A stretch of 64,000 nucleotides of DNA from JANLYC01 sp963815445 (lineage in GTDB: Bacteria; Actinomycetota; Actinomycetes; Propionibacteriales; Nocardioidaceae), in NCBI GenBank assembly GCA_963815445.1, contig CAWFGV010000005.1, forward strand, positions 496,001 to 560,000. The letters are read 5' to 3'. Within the stretch, counting starts at the first letter, position 1. Each line of letters begins with the position of its first letter. Positions 1-8,668 of the stretch are shown here, one piece after another. Below the pieces are notes generated by a model that searched no databases, was not told the origin of the DNA, and saw only the letters and a list, made by a program, of their open reading frames with translations. The position numbers and the translations under genes were made by a program.

Positions 1-906
1 GCCCACACCAAGGACGGCACCGCGATACCGGTGCTGGCCAACCTGGCTTCGGTTGGCGACGCAGACAGCGCGCGGGCCAACGGGGCCGAGGGATCGGGCC
101 TGGTGAGGACCGAGATCCTCTTCGGGGACCGAGCCGAACCGCCGACGGTCGCGGAGCAGGTCGAGACGTTCCTGGCGCTGGCCAAGGCGCTCGACGGCGC
201 CCCGCTGACGATCCGGACGTGGGACATCGGCGGCGACAAGCCGCTGCCCTTCCTCCCGCAGGCGGCCGAGGCGAACCCGTTCCTCGGTGAACGTGGCCTG
301 CGCGTGTTCCGGCGCCGCCCCGCGTTGCTCCTCGACCAGCTGACCGCGATCTGTCAGGCGGCCCGGGAGACGCCGCTGCGGGTCATGTTCCCGATGGTGA
401 CCGAGCCCGCGGAGGTGCGGTTCGCGCGTGACCTCCTCTCGACTGCGCGCGGCGCCGGCCCCGGCGTCGACCTCGCCGTGGGGATCATGGTCGAGGTTCC
501 GGCCGCGGCGCTGACGGTCGAGGACCTCGCTGTCGGTCTCGACTTCGTCAGCATCGGCACGAACGACCTGACCCAGTACACCCTCGCGGCCGACCGCGGC
601 AACGACGCCGTCGCTGGGCTGGCCGACCCGCTCAACCCGGCGGTGCTGCGCCTGATCGGCCGCGTCTGTCGCCGTCGCCCCGGGGGCGTCGAGGTCGCGG
701 TGTGCGGCGACCTCGCGAGTCGCCCCGACGTCGTACCGCTGCTGCTCGGTCTCGGCGTCGACGAGCTCAGCTGTACGCCGCCGCGCGTGCCCGAGGTGAA
801 GCGGGCCGTTCGAGGCACCAACCTCTCGGCCGCTCGGGAGCTGGCCGATGCCTGCCTGTCCGCCGCTGACGCGGACGCCGTCCGCCACCTCCTCGTTGAG
901 CCGTGA
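1..906 (+). CDS. PTS enzyme I (PEP-protein phosphotransferase), C-terminal part
   Basis: The open frame runs in from the left edge, so the true start is outside the window. About 300 residues of the enzyme I C-terminal TIM barrel are present; this domain binds PEP and starts the phosphorelay to HPr. Visible family signatures are EGSGLVRTEILF, the PEP-binding segment SIGTNDLTQYTLAADR and the catalytic-cysteine motif VCGDLAS. The N-terminal His domain is missing, so it may be a stand-alone enzyme I or the end of a DhaM-type fusion. A second, complete enzyme I lies at 58686-60407. The stop codon lies inside the first unit of a 22-bp repeat array. Confidence 0.9.
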   Translation, partial: AHTKDGTAIPVLANLASVGDADSARANGAEGSGLVRTEILFGDRAEPPTVAEQVETFLALAKALDGAPLTIRTWDIGGDKPLPFLPQAAEANPFLGERGLRVFRRRPALLLDQLTAICQAARETPLRVMFPMVTEPAEVRFARDLLSTARGAGPGVDLAVGIMVEVPAAALTVEDLAVGLDFVSIGTNDLTQYTLAADRGNDAVAGLADPLNPAVLRLIGRVCRRRPGGVEVAVCGDLASRPDVVPLLLGLGVDELSCTPPRVPEVKRAVRGTNLSAARELADACLSAADADAVRHLLVEP

Positions 907-1003
907 GTTGTGGCTCCTTGAACCGTGAGTTGTGGCTCCTCGAGCCGTGAGTTGTGGCTCCTTGAACCGTGAGTTGTGGCTCCTTGAACCGTGAGTTGTG
1001 GCG
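897..1003 (+). repeat. 22-bp tandem repeat array A (5 units)
   Basis: Units of CCGTGAGTTGTGGCTCCTTG plus two bases begin at 901, 923, 945, 967 and 989; the last is cut short. The array fills the gap between two convergent genes and supplies the stop codon of the upstream one. Each unit carries two TGA triplets, and since 22 is not a multiple of 3 the array stops translation in every frame. GARCC and GGCTC flank a 9-nt loop, so a short hairpin can form. The same unit recurs at 23836 and, inverted, at 24995. Confidence 0.95.
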
Positions 1004-1008
1004 CTCGA

Positions 1009-1368
1009 TCAGGCCGCCGTCAGCTGCTGCGCGAGACCGACGACGTGCCCCTGCGGATCCGCAATGAGGGCGAACGCGACTCCCGGTACCGTGACGGGCT
1101 GCTGGACCACCCGGCCGCCGAGGCGGGTGGCGTCGGCGATCGCCCGGTCCATGTCGTCGACACCGACGAAGAAGGTGACCAGGTCCTCGTCGCCCTGCAG
1201 CGGGCTGATGGCGGTGTACAGCGCGCCTGGAACGCCCGTTTCGACGAAGGTGTAGCCCGGAAAGGCTCCCTCGGCGGGGTAGGTCCAACCGAACAGCTCA
1301 CCGAAGAAGGCGCGCGTCCCGTCAGGATCGCCGGAGCGGATCTCTGCATGCACAATCGGGTGACCCAT
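1009..1368 (-). CDS. VOC (glyoxalase/bleomycin-resistance) family protein
   Basis: This is a single-domain VOC protein of 119 residues. It begins MGHPIVHAEIRSGDPDGTRA and shows the FFGELFGW helix and a late DPQGHVVGL strand typical of this fold. VOC proteins bind a metal and act as lyases, isomerases, dioxygenases or drug binders; the substrate cannot be told here. I chose the ATG at 1368 because GGAGG lies about 7 bases upstream; the frame is open further, to 1395. It follows the flavoprotein gene at 1469-2854 on the same strand but about 100 bp away, so co-transcription is possible, not certain. Confidence 0.85.
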   Translation of the reverse strand: MGHPIVHAEIRSGDPDGTRAFFGELFGWTYPAEGAFPGYTFVETGVPGALYTAISPLQGDEDLVTFFVGVDDMDRAIADATRLGGRVVQQPVTVPGVAFALIADPQGHVVGLAQQLTAA

Positions 1369-1468
1369 GATGACCTCCATCACTGCCGGGGCCACGCGGT
1401 GCAGCCCTCACCATGACGACGTACGACCCGAGTCGAAATCGACTGGCCCGAACTGGCCTCGCCCTGCC

Positions 1469-2854
1469 TCAGTGGCCGCCGACCAGCGGCGACATGACGC
1501 GTGCGATGCGCGACGGCCGACTGGTCAGGCCCTCCTCCCGGTCGGCGAGCGACATCGCGCGGAGACCGGCGTTGACGCCGAGCCACCGCAGCGGCTCAGG
1601 CTCCCACCGACGTGAACGGTGGTCGACCCAGGGAAGCCCCACGAGGTCCGACGGCACCTGTCGGATCAGATCGGCCAACGTCCGCCCCGCGAGGTTGGTC
1701 GTCGTCACCCCATCACCCACGTAGCCACCGGCCCAACCGATCCCAGTGGTCCGGTCCAGGCCGACGGATGCCATCCAGTCCCGCGGTATGCCGAGAGGGC
1801 CGCCCCACGAGTGGGTGTAGTGCACGTCCCGGAGCACCGGAAAGAGCTCGGCGAGCGTGGCCTGCAGATCGGCGAACACGCCGTCGACCCGGTCGTACTC
1901 GGGCGCCACCGACGATGCGAAATGGTAGGGCGCACCGCGCCCGCCGAAGACGAGGCGACCATCGGCTGTTCGCTGGCCGTAGATGATGAGGTGTCGATGG
2001 TCGGTGAACGTCGGTGCGTCGTGCAGGCCGATCCGTTCCCACATGTCTTCCGGCAGCGGCTCCGTTGCGACGACCAGTGAGTACACCGGGACCACCTGGC
2101 GGCGCTGACTTGGCAGGCCTGCCGTGTATCCCTCGGTCGCCCGGACGACATACTCCGCGCGGACCCTGCCCTGAGCGGTCGTCACCAGGCTCGGCGCCAG
2201 AGACGTCACTGGGGTCTGCTCGTAGATGGTGACACCGCGTCGTTCGGCCGCAGCGGCGAGACCACGCACGAGCCTGGCCGGATGGATCCGCGCACAGTGC
2301 GGCGTGTACGTCGCTCCGAGTGCGCCCGAGACAGCAGCCACGTCGGCGGACTCACGGGCGGACAGCAGTCGGAGATCGTCGTCTGTGTCACCCCACGCGT
2401 GCGCCTCATCGACCTCGAGGCGAGCGCGTTCGAGCTGGGCCTTGGTCCTGGCGAAGGCGACCGTCCCGCCACGATGGAAGCCACACGAGATGCCCTCCTC
2501 GTCGATCACCCGCTGGATCTCGCCGATACTGGCGCGCATGGCCGTGATCTGGGCGTTGGCCGACTGCCGACTGGCTCCGGGGAGACGGGCCAACTTGGAC
2601 CGTGCGCTGGGGAAGAGCGCGGACGCCCAGCCGCCGTTGCGGCCCGACGCGCCGAAACCGGCGACCTCGCGCTCCAGTACGGCGATGCGCAGGCCAGGAT
2701 CGGCTGCCGCCAGGTAGTAGGCGGTCCACAGTCCGGTGAACCCTGCCCCGACGATGGCGACGTCGACATCCACTTCTGATTCGAGAGCAGCACGGGGGAG
2801 AAGGGGGTCCCCGCAGGTCGCGTGCCACAGGGACAGGTCTGTGTACGGGGCCAC
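1469..2854 (-). CDS. FAD-dependent amine oxidoreductase (DAO family, PuuB-like)
   Basis: The 461-residue protein opens with a Rossmann dinucleotide-binding motif, VAIVGAGFTGLW (about residues 32-43), then FGASGRNGGW, a hallmark of the glycine-oxidase/gamma-glutamylputrescine-oxidase group. The C-terminal GWAGGYVGDGV is the second FAD contact. Such enzymes oxidise a primary or secondary amine to an imine, releasing an aldehyde and H2O2. The GTG start sits 3 bases after the stop of the Lrp-type regulator gene, so the two form one operon, divergent from a polyamine importer. That context supports a polyamine or omega-amino substrate. No gamma-glutamylputrescine synthetase is present in the window, so the exact PuuB role is not established. 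Confidence 0.85.
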   Translation of the reverse strand: MAPYTDLSLWHATCGDPLLPRAALESEVDVDVAIVGAGFTGLWTAYYLAAADPGLRIAVLEREVAGFGASGRNGGWASALFPSARSKLARLPGASRQSANAQITAMRASIGEIQRVIDEEGISCGFHRGGTVAFARTKAQLERARLEVDEAHAWGDTDDDLRLLSARESADVAAVSGALGATYTPHCARIHPARLVRGLAAAAERRGVTIYEQTPVTSLAPSLVTTAQGRVRAEYVVRATEGYTAGLPSQRRQVVPVYSLVVATEPLPEDMWERIGLHDAPTFTDHRHLIIYGQRTADGRLVFGGRGAPYHFASSVAPEYDRVDGVFADLQATLAELFPVLRDVHYTHSWGGPLGIPRDWMASVGLDRTTGIGWAGGYVGDGVTTTNLAGRTLADLIRQVPSDLVGLPWVDHRSRRWEPEPLRWLGVNAGLRAMSLADREEGLTSRPSRIARVMSPLVGGH

Positions 2855-2857
2855 GAC

Positions 2858-3331
2858 TCAGCGGACTCCCCATGAGTAGGTCTGCTTGTGGAGCTTGAGA
2901 TAGACGAAGGACTCCGTGGCACGCACGCCTTCGATGGCGCGGATCCGCTTCGACAGCAGCTCGAGCAGATGGTCGTCACTCTCACACACCACTTCGACCA
3001 TCAGGTCGAACGAGCCGGCGGTCACGATGACGTAGTCGACCTCGGCCATCGTCGTCAGCGCCTCGGCAATGGGCTCCAGGTCCCCCTCGGCATGGATGCC
3101 GATCATCGCCTGCCTGGCGAATCCGAGCTGAAGCGGATCGGTGACGGCCACGATCTGCATGACCCCGCTGTCGAGCAGCCGCTGCACCCGCTGTCGAACC
3201 GCAGCCTCGGAAAGCCCGACGGCCTTGCCGATCGAGGCGTACGGCATCCGGCCGTCCTTCTGGAGCTGGGCGATGATGCCCTTGGACACCTCGTCGAGGA
3301 CCGGATGGGTGCCGTTGTGGCGTTGGTTCAC
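2858..3331 (-). CDS. Lrp/AsnC family transcriptional regulator
   Basis: This 157-residue protein has an N-terminal winged helix (VLDEVSKGIIAQLQKDGRMP, then AVGLSEAAVRQRVQRLL) and a C-terminal RAM ligand-binding domain (IVTAGSFDLMVEVVC). The length matches the family when translation starts at the GTG at 3331; the frame is open back to 3451, but the added residues do not look like protein. Lrp-type proteins bind amino acids or amines as dimers to octamers and recognise roughly 15-bp dyads. It heads an operon with the flavin amine oxidase and diverges from the importer at 3485. The gap holds a CAACGGAATCCCTTG site that recurs before other genes of the island. I infer it is the local polyamine regulator. 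Confidence 0.9.
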   Translation of the reverse strand: MNQRHNGTHPVLDEVSKGIIAQLQKDGRMPYASIGKAVGLSEAAVRQRVQRLLDSGVMQIVAVTDPLQLGFARQAMIGIHAEGDLEPIAEALTTMAEVDYVIVTAGSFDLMVEVVCESDDHLLELLSKRIRAIEGVRATESFVYLKLHKQTYSWGVR

Positions 3332-3380
3332 GCGCCCATCTTGGTGGTCCAGTCGCCTGTTGTGCAAGGTCGAAGATCTA

Positions 3381-3421
3381 GATTCCGTCGCAATTCGAGC
3401 CTTTGCCAACGGAATCCCTTG
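3381..3421. promoter_or_regulatory. Candidate operator in the Lrp / potD divergent region
   Basis: GATTCCGT (3381-3388) and ACGGAATC (3409-3416) form a perfect inverted repeat with a 20-bp spacer. The right half extends into CAACGGAATCCCTTG (3407-3421), matching 13 of 15 bases of the perfect dyad CAACGAAATCCGTTG at 12203-12217. The left half GATTCCGTCG resembles half of the same dyad on the other strand. It lies between the divergent regulator and importer genes, where an autoregulated Lrp-type protein would bind. Binding is inferred. Confidence 0.55.
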
Positions 3422-3484
3422 TCCCTGACGCGGTAGTCTGACAAGATCCACCGCAACTGCTGTGGCTCCAGAAGGGACTCATCA

Positions 3485-4665
3485 ATGCCCGATTCGTACC
3501 TGACGTCAAATGTAAGTCGACGCGGATTTCTTCGCGGAGCGTCGTTGTCAGCACTTGCGGTCGGGGGGCAGGAATTCTATCGGCGTGTGGCACCAGTGGT
3601 GCCAAAGTCGACCAGACCCAGTGTGTGAGCAAGGATCTCAGCTCCTCGCAGGCGGAGATCAATTTCTCCAACTGGATCGGCTACGTGGACCCCGTCAAGG
3701 CCAAGGACACCTCGACGTTGGAGAAGTTCGAGAAGCAGACCGATATCACCGTCAACTACGACACCGACATCAACGACAACGAGTCGTTCTTCGCCAAGGT
3801 GTCGCCACAGCTGCAGTCGTGCAAGCCGACCGGACGTGACATCGTCGTCCTGACCGACTGGATGGCCGCTCGGATGATCGATCTGGGGTGGATCCAGAAG
3901 CTCGATCACTCGAAGATGCCGAATGTGGATGCCAACCTCATCGACTTCCTGAAGTCGCCGAGCTGGGACCCGAACCGCGACTACAGCGTTCCGTGGCAGA
4001 GCGGGATGACGGGCATCTGTTACAACTCCGAGTTGACAGACCCGGTCGAAAGCTTCGAGGCCCTGCTCACGCGCCCCGACCTCAAGGGCAAGGTCGAGCT
4101 GCTGACCGAGATGCGCGACACCATGTTGTTCATGCTGCTCCTGCAGGGCAGCGACCCAGAGAAGTTCACCGATGCCGAGTTCAGCAAGGCGGTCTCAGCG
4201 TTGGACGGCTTCGTCCAGAACGGCCAGATCAGGCGCTTTGCCGGCAACGACTACATCGACGACATGAAGTCCGGCGACATCGTGGCGTGCGAGGCCTGGA
4301 GTGGGGACGTCATCAACCTGCTCGGCGGCGGCAAGTACAAGTGGCTCCCGCCCTCGGAGGGCTTCGCCCTGTGGACCGACAACATGATGGTGCCCAACAA
4401 GGCCGATCACAAAGCCAACGCCGAAGAGCTGATGAACTTCTACTACGACCCGGTCAACGCCGCAAAGCTGTCGGCCTGGAACTACTACTTCTGTCCCGTC
4501 GCGGGCGCCCAGGAGGAAATCGGTCAGTACGACAAGTCCGCGGTCAAGAGCCCCTTCATCTTCCTGGATGACAAGACACTTGCGACCGGCTCGTCCTTCA
4601 TGACCCTTACCGAAAAGCAGCAACAGAGCTACCAGCAGCAGTTCAACAAGGTGCAGGGCGGCTGA
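3485..4665 (+). CDS. potD: Polyamine ABC transporter substrate-binding lipoprotein (frame interrupted)
   Basis: The ATG at 3485 follows the ribosome site AGAAGGGA and encodes SRRGFLRGASLSALAVGG, a twin-arginine-like export signal. Translation then leaves frame at the six-G run 3563-3568. Adding one G restores AGILSACGTSGAK, with the lipobox LSAC at about residues 32-35, and runs straight into the mature protein. The mature part has the PotD/F pattern (INFSNWIGYVD; WQSGMTGICYNSE; NDYIDDMKSGDIVACEAWSGD). It would bind putrescine or spermidine outside the membrane and deliver it to the PotB/C pore. It is the first gene of a D-A-B-C operon. The break is one missing G in a homopolymer, so sequencing error or slippage is likelier than decay. 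Confidence 0.85.
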
Positions 4666-4693
4666 GGCCGAATGAGTGGGAAGGGCAGGTGAC

Positions 4694-5851
4694 ATGGCTG
4701 AACGCATCAGCGAGCCGGACGCTGGAGTAGGCGCAAAGGATCTACGCCTGGAGAGCATCACCAAGCGGTTCGGAGAGTTCGTTGCTGTCGACGACCTCAC
4801 GCTGACCGTTCCCCAGGGGTCGTTCTTCGCCCTGCTCGGCCCGTCCGGTTGCGGCAAGACCACCACGCTGCGGATGGTCGCCGGCCTCGAGGACCCCACC
4901 ATGGGTCGTGTCTACATCGGTGACGAGAACATCACGATGCTGCGGCCCTACAAACGACCGGTCAACACGGTCTTCCAGTCCTATGCGCTCTTCCCGCACC
5001 TGACGATCTTGGAGAATGTCGCCTTCGGGCTGCGACGACGAGGTGTCAAGGACTGGAAGGTCAAGACTCACGAGATGCTCGAGCTGGTCCAGCTCGAGCA
5101 GTACGCGAGCCGCAAGCCTGCCCAGCTCTCCGGGGGCCAGCAGCAGCGGGTAGCCCTCGGACGCGCCCTGATCAACGAACCCGGAGTGCTGCTGCTCGAC
5201 GAACCGCTCGGCGCGCTCGACCTCAAGCTGCGCCGACAGATGCAGATCGAGCTCAAGCGGATCCAGACGGAGATCGACGTCACGTTCGTGCACGTCACCC
5301 ACGACCAGGAGGAGGCCATGACGATGGCCGACACCATCGCGGTCATGAACCACGGGGTGATCGAGCAGATGGGCGCTCCTGGCGACCTGTATGAGAATCC
5401 ACAGACCACCTTCGTCGCCAACTTCCTGGGTCAGTCCAACCTGGTGATGGTCGACGTGCTGACGCAGACCGGGGACTTCACCCAGGTCAACTGCAACGGT
5501 GAAAAGCTGGTCGTTCCGCACGCGAGGGACCACGGCGGCGGCGGAAAAGGCTGGCTCGGCGTCCGGCCGGAGAAGATCTTTGTGAGCGCTCCCGGGGCTG
5601 AGGACCAAGGTGATGCGAACGTCCTCGGCGGAGGCCGGATCAGCGACGTCAGCTTCGTAGGTGTCAGTACCCAGTACCTCGTACGGATGCCGTGGGGCCA
5701 GGAGCTGATGGTCTTCGAGCAGAACACGGGTCAGCGTGATCGGTTCAGGCAGGGGGATGACGTCGAGCTCGCGTGGGACGTCGCGCACACGTTCCTGCTC
5801 GACCCGGACCAAGACGCTGAGGCCGGAGTGACCCGCGAAGAGGACCTGTGA
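4694..5851 (+). CDS. potA: Polyamine ABC transporter ATP-binding protein
   Basis: This 385-residue ATPase has Walker A GPSGCGKTT (about 49-57), the Q-loop region VFQSYALFPH, signature LSGGQQQRV (about 145-153), Walker B VLLLDEPLGALD and the switch VTHDQEEAMTMAD. A C-terminal TOBE domain follows (GVRPEKI), as expected of PotA. It energises import through the two permeases encoded next. ATG 4694 is preceded by AGGTG at good spacing; an upstream in-frame GTG at 4676 is less likely. Its last bases overlap the next gene (GTGA), indicating translational coupling. Confidence 0.95.
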   Translation: MAERISEPDAGVGAKDLRLESITKRFGEFVAVDDLTLTVPQGSFFALLGPSGCGKTTTLRMVAGLEDPTMGRVYIGDENITMLRPYKRPVNTVFQSYALFPHLTILENVAFGLRRRGVKDWKVKTHEMLELVQLEQYASRKPAQLSGGQQQRVALGRALINEPGVLLLDEPLGALDLKLRRQMQIELKRIQTEIDVTFVHVTHDQEEAMTMADTIAVMNHGVIEQMGAPGDLYENPQTTFVANFLGQSNLVMVDVLTQTGDFTQVNCNGEKLVVPHARDHGGGGKGWLGVRPEKIFVSAPGAEDQGDANVLGGGRISDVSFVGVSTQYLVRMPWGQELMVFEQNTGQRDRFRQGDDVELAWDVAHTFLLDPDQDAEAGVTREEDL

Positions 5852-6750
5852 CCATCGCTCCCGGAGTGCCGGCACCTACGTCGGCCCCCGTTGACGGGGA
5901 GACCAGAAAGCGGCGGGGCTGGGGCTGGCTGCTGCTCGTGCCCGGGATGCTGTGGTTGGGCGTGTTCTTCCTGGTGCCGACGGTGCAGCTGGTGTTCACC
6001 TCCCTGTACGACCCCAGCGGCTCCTACGTGACCGGGTATCAGATGACCGGTCACTTCGCGAACTATCTGAACGCGATCCGCGACACTTACAACCTGTTCC
6101 TGCGGTCGTTCACGTATGCCGGCATCGCCACGTTCGTGTGCCTCATGCTGGGCTACCCGCTGGCGTACGCGATCGCCTTCAAGGCCGGACGCTGGAAGAA
6201 CGTCATGCTCGTCTTGGTGATCGCCCCCTTCTTCACCAGCTTCTTGCTGCGCACCCTGTCCTGGCAGGCGATCCTGGCTGACCGAGGGCCGGTGACGAGC
6301 TTTCTCAAGGCGATCGCCGTCCTGCCCGACGACGGGCGCCTGCTGGCCACACCGGTGGCCGTGATCGCCGGCCTGATCTACAACTTCCTGCCTTTCATGA
6401 CGCTGCCGCTGTATGCATCGCTCGACAAGGTCGACCATCGGCTCATCGAAGCGGCCGGAGATCTCTATGCTCGCCCGTTCTCAGGGTTCCGCCGGGTGAC
6501 GTTCCCCTTGTCCTTGCCGGGAGTCGTGTCCGGGACACTGCTCTGCTTCATCCCGGCTTGTGGTGACTACATCAACGCATCGTTGCTCGGGACGCCGAAG
6601 GAGTACATGGTCGGCAACCGCATCCAGTCCGCCTTCCTGACTGAACAGAACTATCCGCTGGCCGCAACCCTGTCGATCATCTTGATGGCGATCGTGGTCT
6701 TGATGGTCGTCGTCTACGTTCGACGAGCCGGAACGGAGGAGCTGGTCTGA
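5848..6750 (+). CDS. potB: Polyamine ABC transporter permease (PotB type)
   Basis: The product has 300 residues and about six membrane helices, with a short charged N-terminus before WGWLLLVPGMLWLGVFFLVP. The binding-protein-dependent permease loop EAAGDLYARPFSGFRRVTFP, which docks on the ATPase, is clear. It forms half of the importer channel with the next gene. It starts with a GTG overlapping the potA stop and ends overlapping the next start by one base (TGATG), so the operon is tightly coupled. Confidence 0.93.
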   Translation: MTIAPGVPAPTSAPVDGETRKRRGWGWLLLVPGMLWLGVFFLVPTVQLVFTSLYDPSGSYVTGYQMTGHFANYLNAIRDTYNLFLRSFTYAGIATFVCLMLGYPLAYAIAFKAGRWKNVMLVLVIAPFFTSFLLRTLSWQAILADRGPVTSFLKAIAVLPDDGRLLATPVAVIAGLIYNFLPFMTLPLYASLDKVDHRLIEAAGDLYARPFSGFRRVTFPLSLPGVVSGTLLCFIPACGDYINASLLGTPKEYMVGNRIQSAFLTEQNYPLAATLSIILMAIVVLMVVVYVRRAGTEELV

Positions 6751-7622
6751 TGGCCGTCGCGACCCCTGAGCGGGTGGCCCGGAGCGCTACGTCTCCCGCT
6801 CCGCCGACCCGTCAACGCAAGAGCCTCCGGCGGTGGCTCTCCGATCACGCGGTCCTGCTCGTGGGGCTTCTCGTGCTGGTCTACACGTTCGTGCCGATCG
6901 GCTACATCATCGCGCTGTCGTTCAGCCAACCATCCGGACGTTCGGCGACGGCTCAGTTCGAGACGTTCACCTGGCACAACTGGACGACGATCTGCGAGCC
7001 GGCCGGATTGTGCAGCTCCCTCAAGCTGAGCTTTCAGATCAGCATCACGGCCACGATCCTGGCAACGCTCCTCGGAACGCTGATGGCTTTCGCGCTCGTT
7101 CGGCACACGTTCCGTGGCCGGGCCACGGCGAACCTCGTCATCTTCCTGCCGATGGCGACGCCGGAGGTCGTGATGGGATCGTCGCTGCTCGCGATGTTCG
7201 TGGCCTTCGGATTCGATGGGGTGCTCGGGTTCATCACGATCGTGATCGCCCACGTGATGTTCTGTCTGTCGTTCGTGGTCGTCACCGTCAAGGCCAGATT
7301 GACAGGCATGGACTCGCGCCTCGAACAGGCAGCCATGGACCTGTACGCGAACGAGTGGCAAACGTTTCGACTGGTGACGCTGCCGCTCGCCATGCCTGGC
7401 ATCGTGGCGGCGTCGATGCTTGCCTTCTCACTGTCGTTCGACGACTTCATCGTCACCAACTTCACCTCGGGTCAGTCCGTGACGTTCCCCTTGTTCGTCT
7501 ACGGCAGCAAGCTGAAGGGTTTTCCTCCACAGCTGTTCGTCGTGGGGAGCATCATGTTCTTGGTCTCGTTCGTGCTCGTCGTGGCGGCCGAGCTGTGGCG
7601 GCGTCGGCGGGCGACCACGTGA
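6750..7622 (+). CDS. potC: Polyamine ABC transporter permease (PotC type)
   Basis: This 290-residue permease has about six membrane helices. The EAA-type loop reads QAAMDLYANEWQTFRLVTLP, followed by SFDDFIVTNFTSG, typical of PotC/PotI. It pairs with PotB to form the import channel and completes the first D-A-B-C operon. The start ATG overlaps the stop of potB. The cupin gene starts 22 bases after its stop and may be read from the same transcript. Confidence 0.93.
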   Translation: MAVATPERVARSATSPAPPTRQRKSLRRWLSDHAVLLVGLLVLVYTFVPIGYIIALSFSQPSGRSATAQFETFTWHNWTTICEPAGLCSSLKLSFQISITATILATLLGTLMAFALVRHTFRGRATANLVIFLPMATPEVVMGSSLLAMFVAFGFDGVLGFITIVIAHVMFCLSFVVVTVKARLTGMDSRLEQAAMDLYANEWQTFRLVTLPLAMPGIVAASMLAFSLSFDDFIVTNFTSGQSVTFPLFVYGSKLKGFPPQLFVVGSIMFLVSFVLVVAAELWRRRRATT

Positions 7623-7644
7623 CGGACGCGATTAGATTGGCGGC

Positions 7645-8028
7645 ATGAGCGAACCGGTTCGGGTCATCACGCCGGACGACCTGGTCAGGACGGACCCCAC
7701 CCCTGGCATGGAACGTCAGCGTGCGTTCGAGGTCTCGGCATTGTGGGCGGGGCGGGTCGAGACCGAGCCGGGCGCCGTCAGCGGCTGGCATCATCACGAT
7801 CGCAACGAGACGAGCCTGTACGTCGTGTCGGGCGTGCTGCGGCTGGAGTTCGAGGGTCACGTCGGTTTCGTCGACGCTCGAGCCGGCGACTTCGTGCACG
7901 TGCCGCCGTTCACCGTCCATCGGGAGAGCAACCCGACTGACAAGCCTGCGGTCGCTGTCATCGCCCGGGCCGGCGGCGGGACACCGACGGTGAACGTCGA
8001 CGCCCCGACGACGGCACCGCAGCCCTGA
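7645..8028 (+). CDS. Cupin-domain protein
   Basis: The protein has 127 residues and a single small beta-barrel. The two cupin metal motifs are visible: WHHHDRNETSLYVVSG, with its His cluster, and DFVHVPPFTVHRE. Such proteins bind a metal and act as small isomerases, dioxygenases or ligand sensors. It follows the first polyamine importer by 22 bp on the same strand, so a role in handling the imported amine is possible. Nothing in the sequence fixes the substrate. Confidence 0.85.
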   Translation: MSEPVRVITPDDLVRTDPTPGMERQRAFEVSALWAGRVETEPGAVSGWHHHDRNETSLYVVSGVLRLEFEGHVGFVDARAGDFVHVPPFTVHRESNPTDKPAVAVIARAGGGTPTVNVDAPTTAPQP

Positions 8029-8049
8029 CCCCCGCGCCGTCGTACGATC

Positions 8050-8472
8050 GTGGCCGTGTCGCAACGCACGCGTAAGGCCCGCATCGAGGACGTCCATGAG
8101 CTGGCGCTGTCGATGCCCCACGTCACGGTTGACCACCGCGCCAGCGACAACCCCGTCTACCAGGTGGGCCGGAAGTCGTTCATCTTCTTCCGCACCCCGC
8201 GTCCGGATGCCGTCGACCCCGTCTCCGGTGAGCGATATACCGATGTGATCGTGTTCTGGGTCGGCTCGGAAGCGGACAAGGAAGCGCTGGTGCAGGACGC
8301 GTCTTCCCCGTTCTTCACCACACCGCACTTCGACGGCCACCAGTCCGTCCTGCTCCGGGCAGCTCGGATCGGGGAGCTGACCCGTGCGGAACTGGCCGAG
8401 ATCGTTCAGGATGCCTGGCTGTCCAGAGCGTCCGCCCATCGGGCTCGTCACTGGCTCGAAGCCCATGGCTGA
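8050..8472 (+). CDS. MmcQ/YjbR family DNA-binding-like protein
   Basis: The 140-residue protein matches the small MmcQ/YjbR fold, with the N-terminal helix RKARIEDVHELALSMPHV, a central KSFIFFRTPRPDA strand region and the C-terminal ELTRAELAEIVQDAW. Members are common single-domain proteins of unknown biochemical role. Two GTG codons (8050 and 8056) could start it. It is co-directional with the cupin gene, 21 bp downstream. Confidence 0.8.
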   Translation: MAVSQRTRKARIEDVHELALSMPHVTVDHRASDNPVYQVGRKSFIFFRTPRPDAVDPVSGERYTDVIVFWVGSEADKEALVQDASSPFFTTPHFDGHQSVLLRAARIGELTRAELAEIVQDAWLSRASAHRARHWLEAHG

Positions 8473-8487
8473 GCTTCAGGTGACCGG

Positions 8488-8643
8488 ATGAGTGCCGCCA
8501 ACGGGCATGAAGACGTCCGCCACGCGTTGACCGAGGCGCGGCGCGCGTACGAGGCGGCCACCGAGGCGCTCCACCGAGCTGAAGAAGCCGCCATCACAGC
8601 TGGAGTGGACGTGGACGTGGTCGCTGAGCTTCCGGGTCGCTGA
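8488..8643 (+). CDS. Small helical hypothetical protein (51 aa)
   Basis: ATG 8488 follows CAGGTGACCGG, which gives an AGGTG ribosome site, and opens a 51-codon frame ending at TGA 8641-8643. The product begins MSAANGHEDVRHALTEARRA and is mostly one Ala/Glu/Arg-rich amphipathic helix, then a short Val/Asp tail. It starts 15 bases after the MmcQ-like gene on the same strand, and its codon usage looks like its neighbours. I recognise no family. Confidence 0.5.
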   Translation: MSAANGHEDVRHALTEARRAYEAATEALHRAEEAAITAGVDVDVVAELPGR

Positions 8644-8668
8644 TCCGGCGTGTGGAGGTCGGGGTGTT

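Noticed and set aside
901..1003. A CRISPR array
   Set aside because: The 22-bp units abut with no spacers; no cas gene is present.
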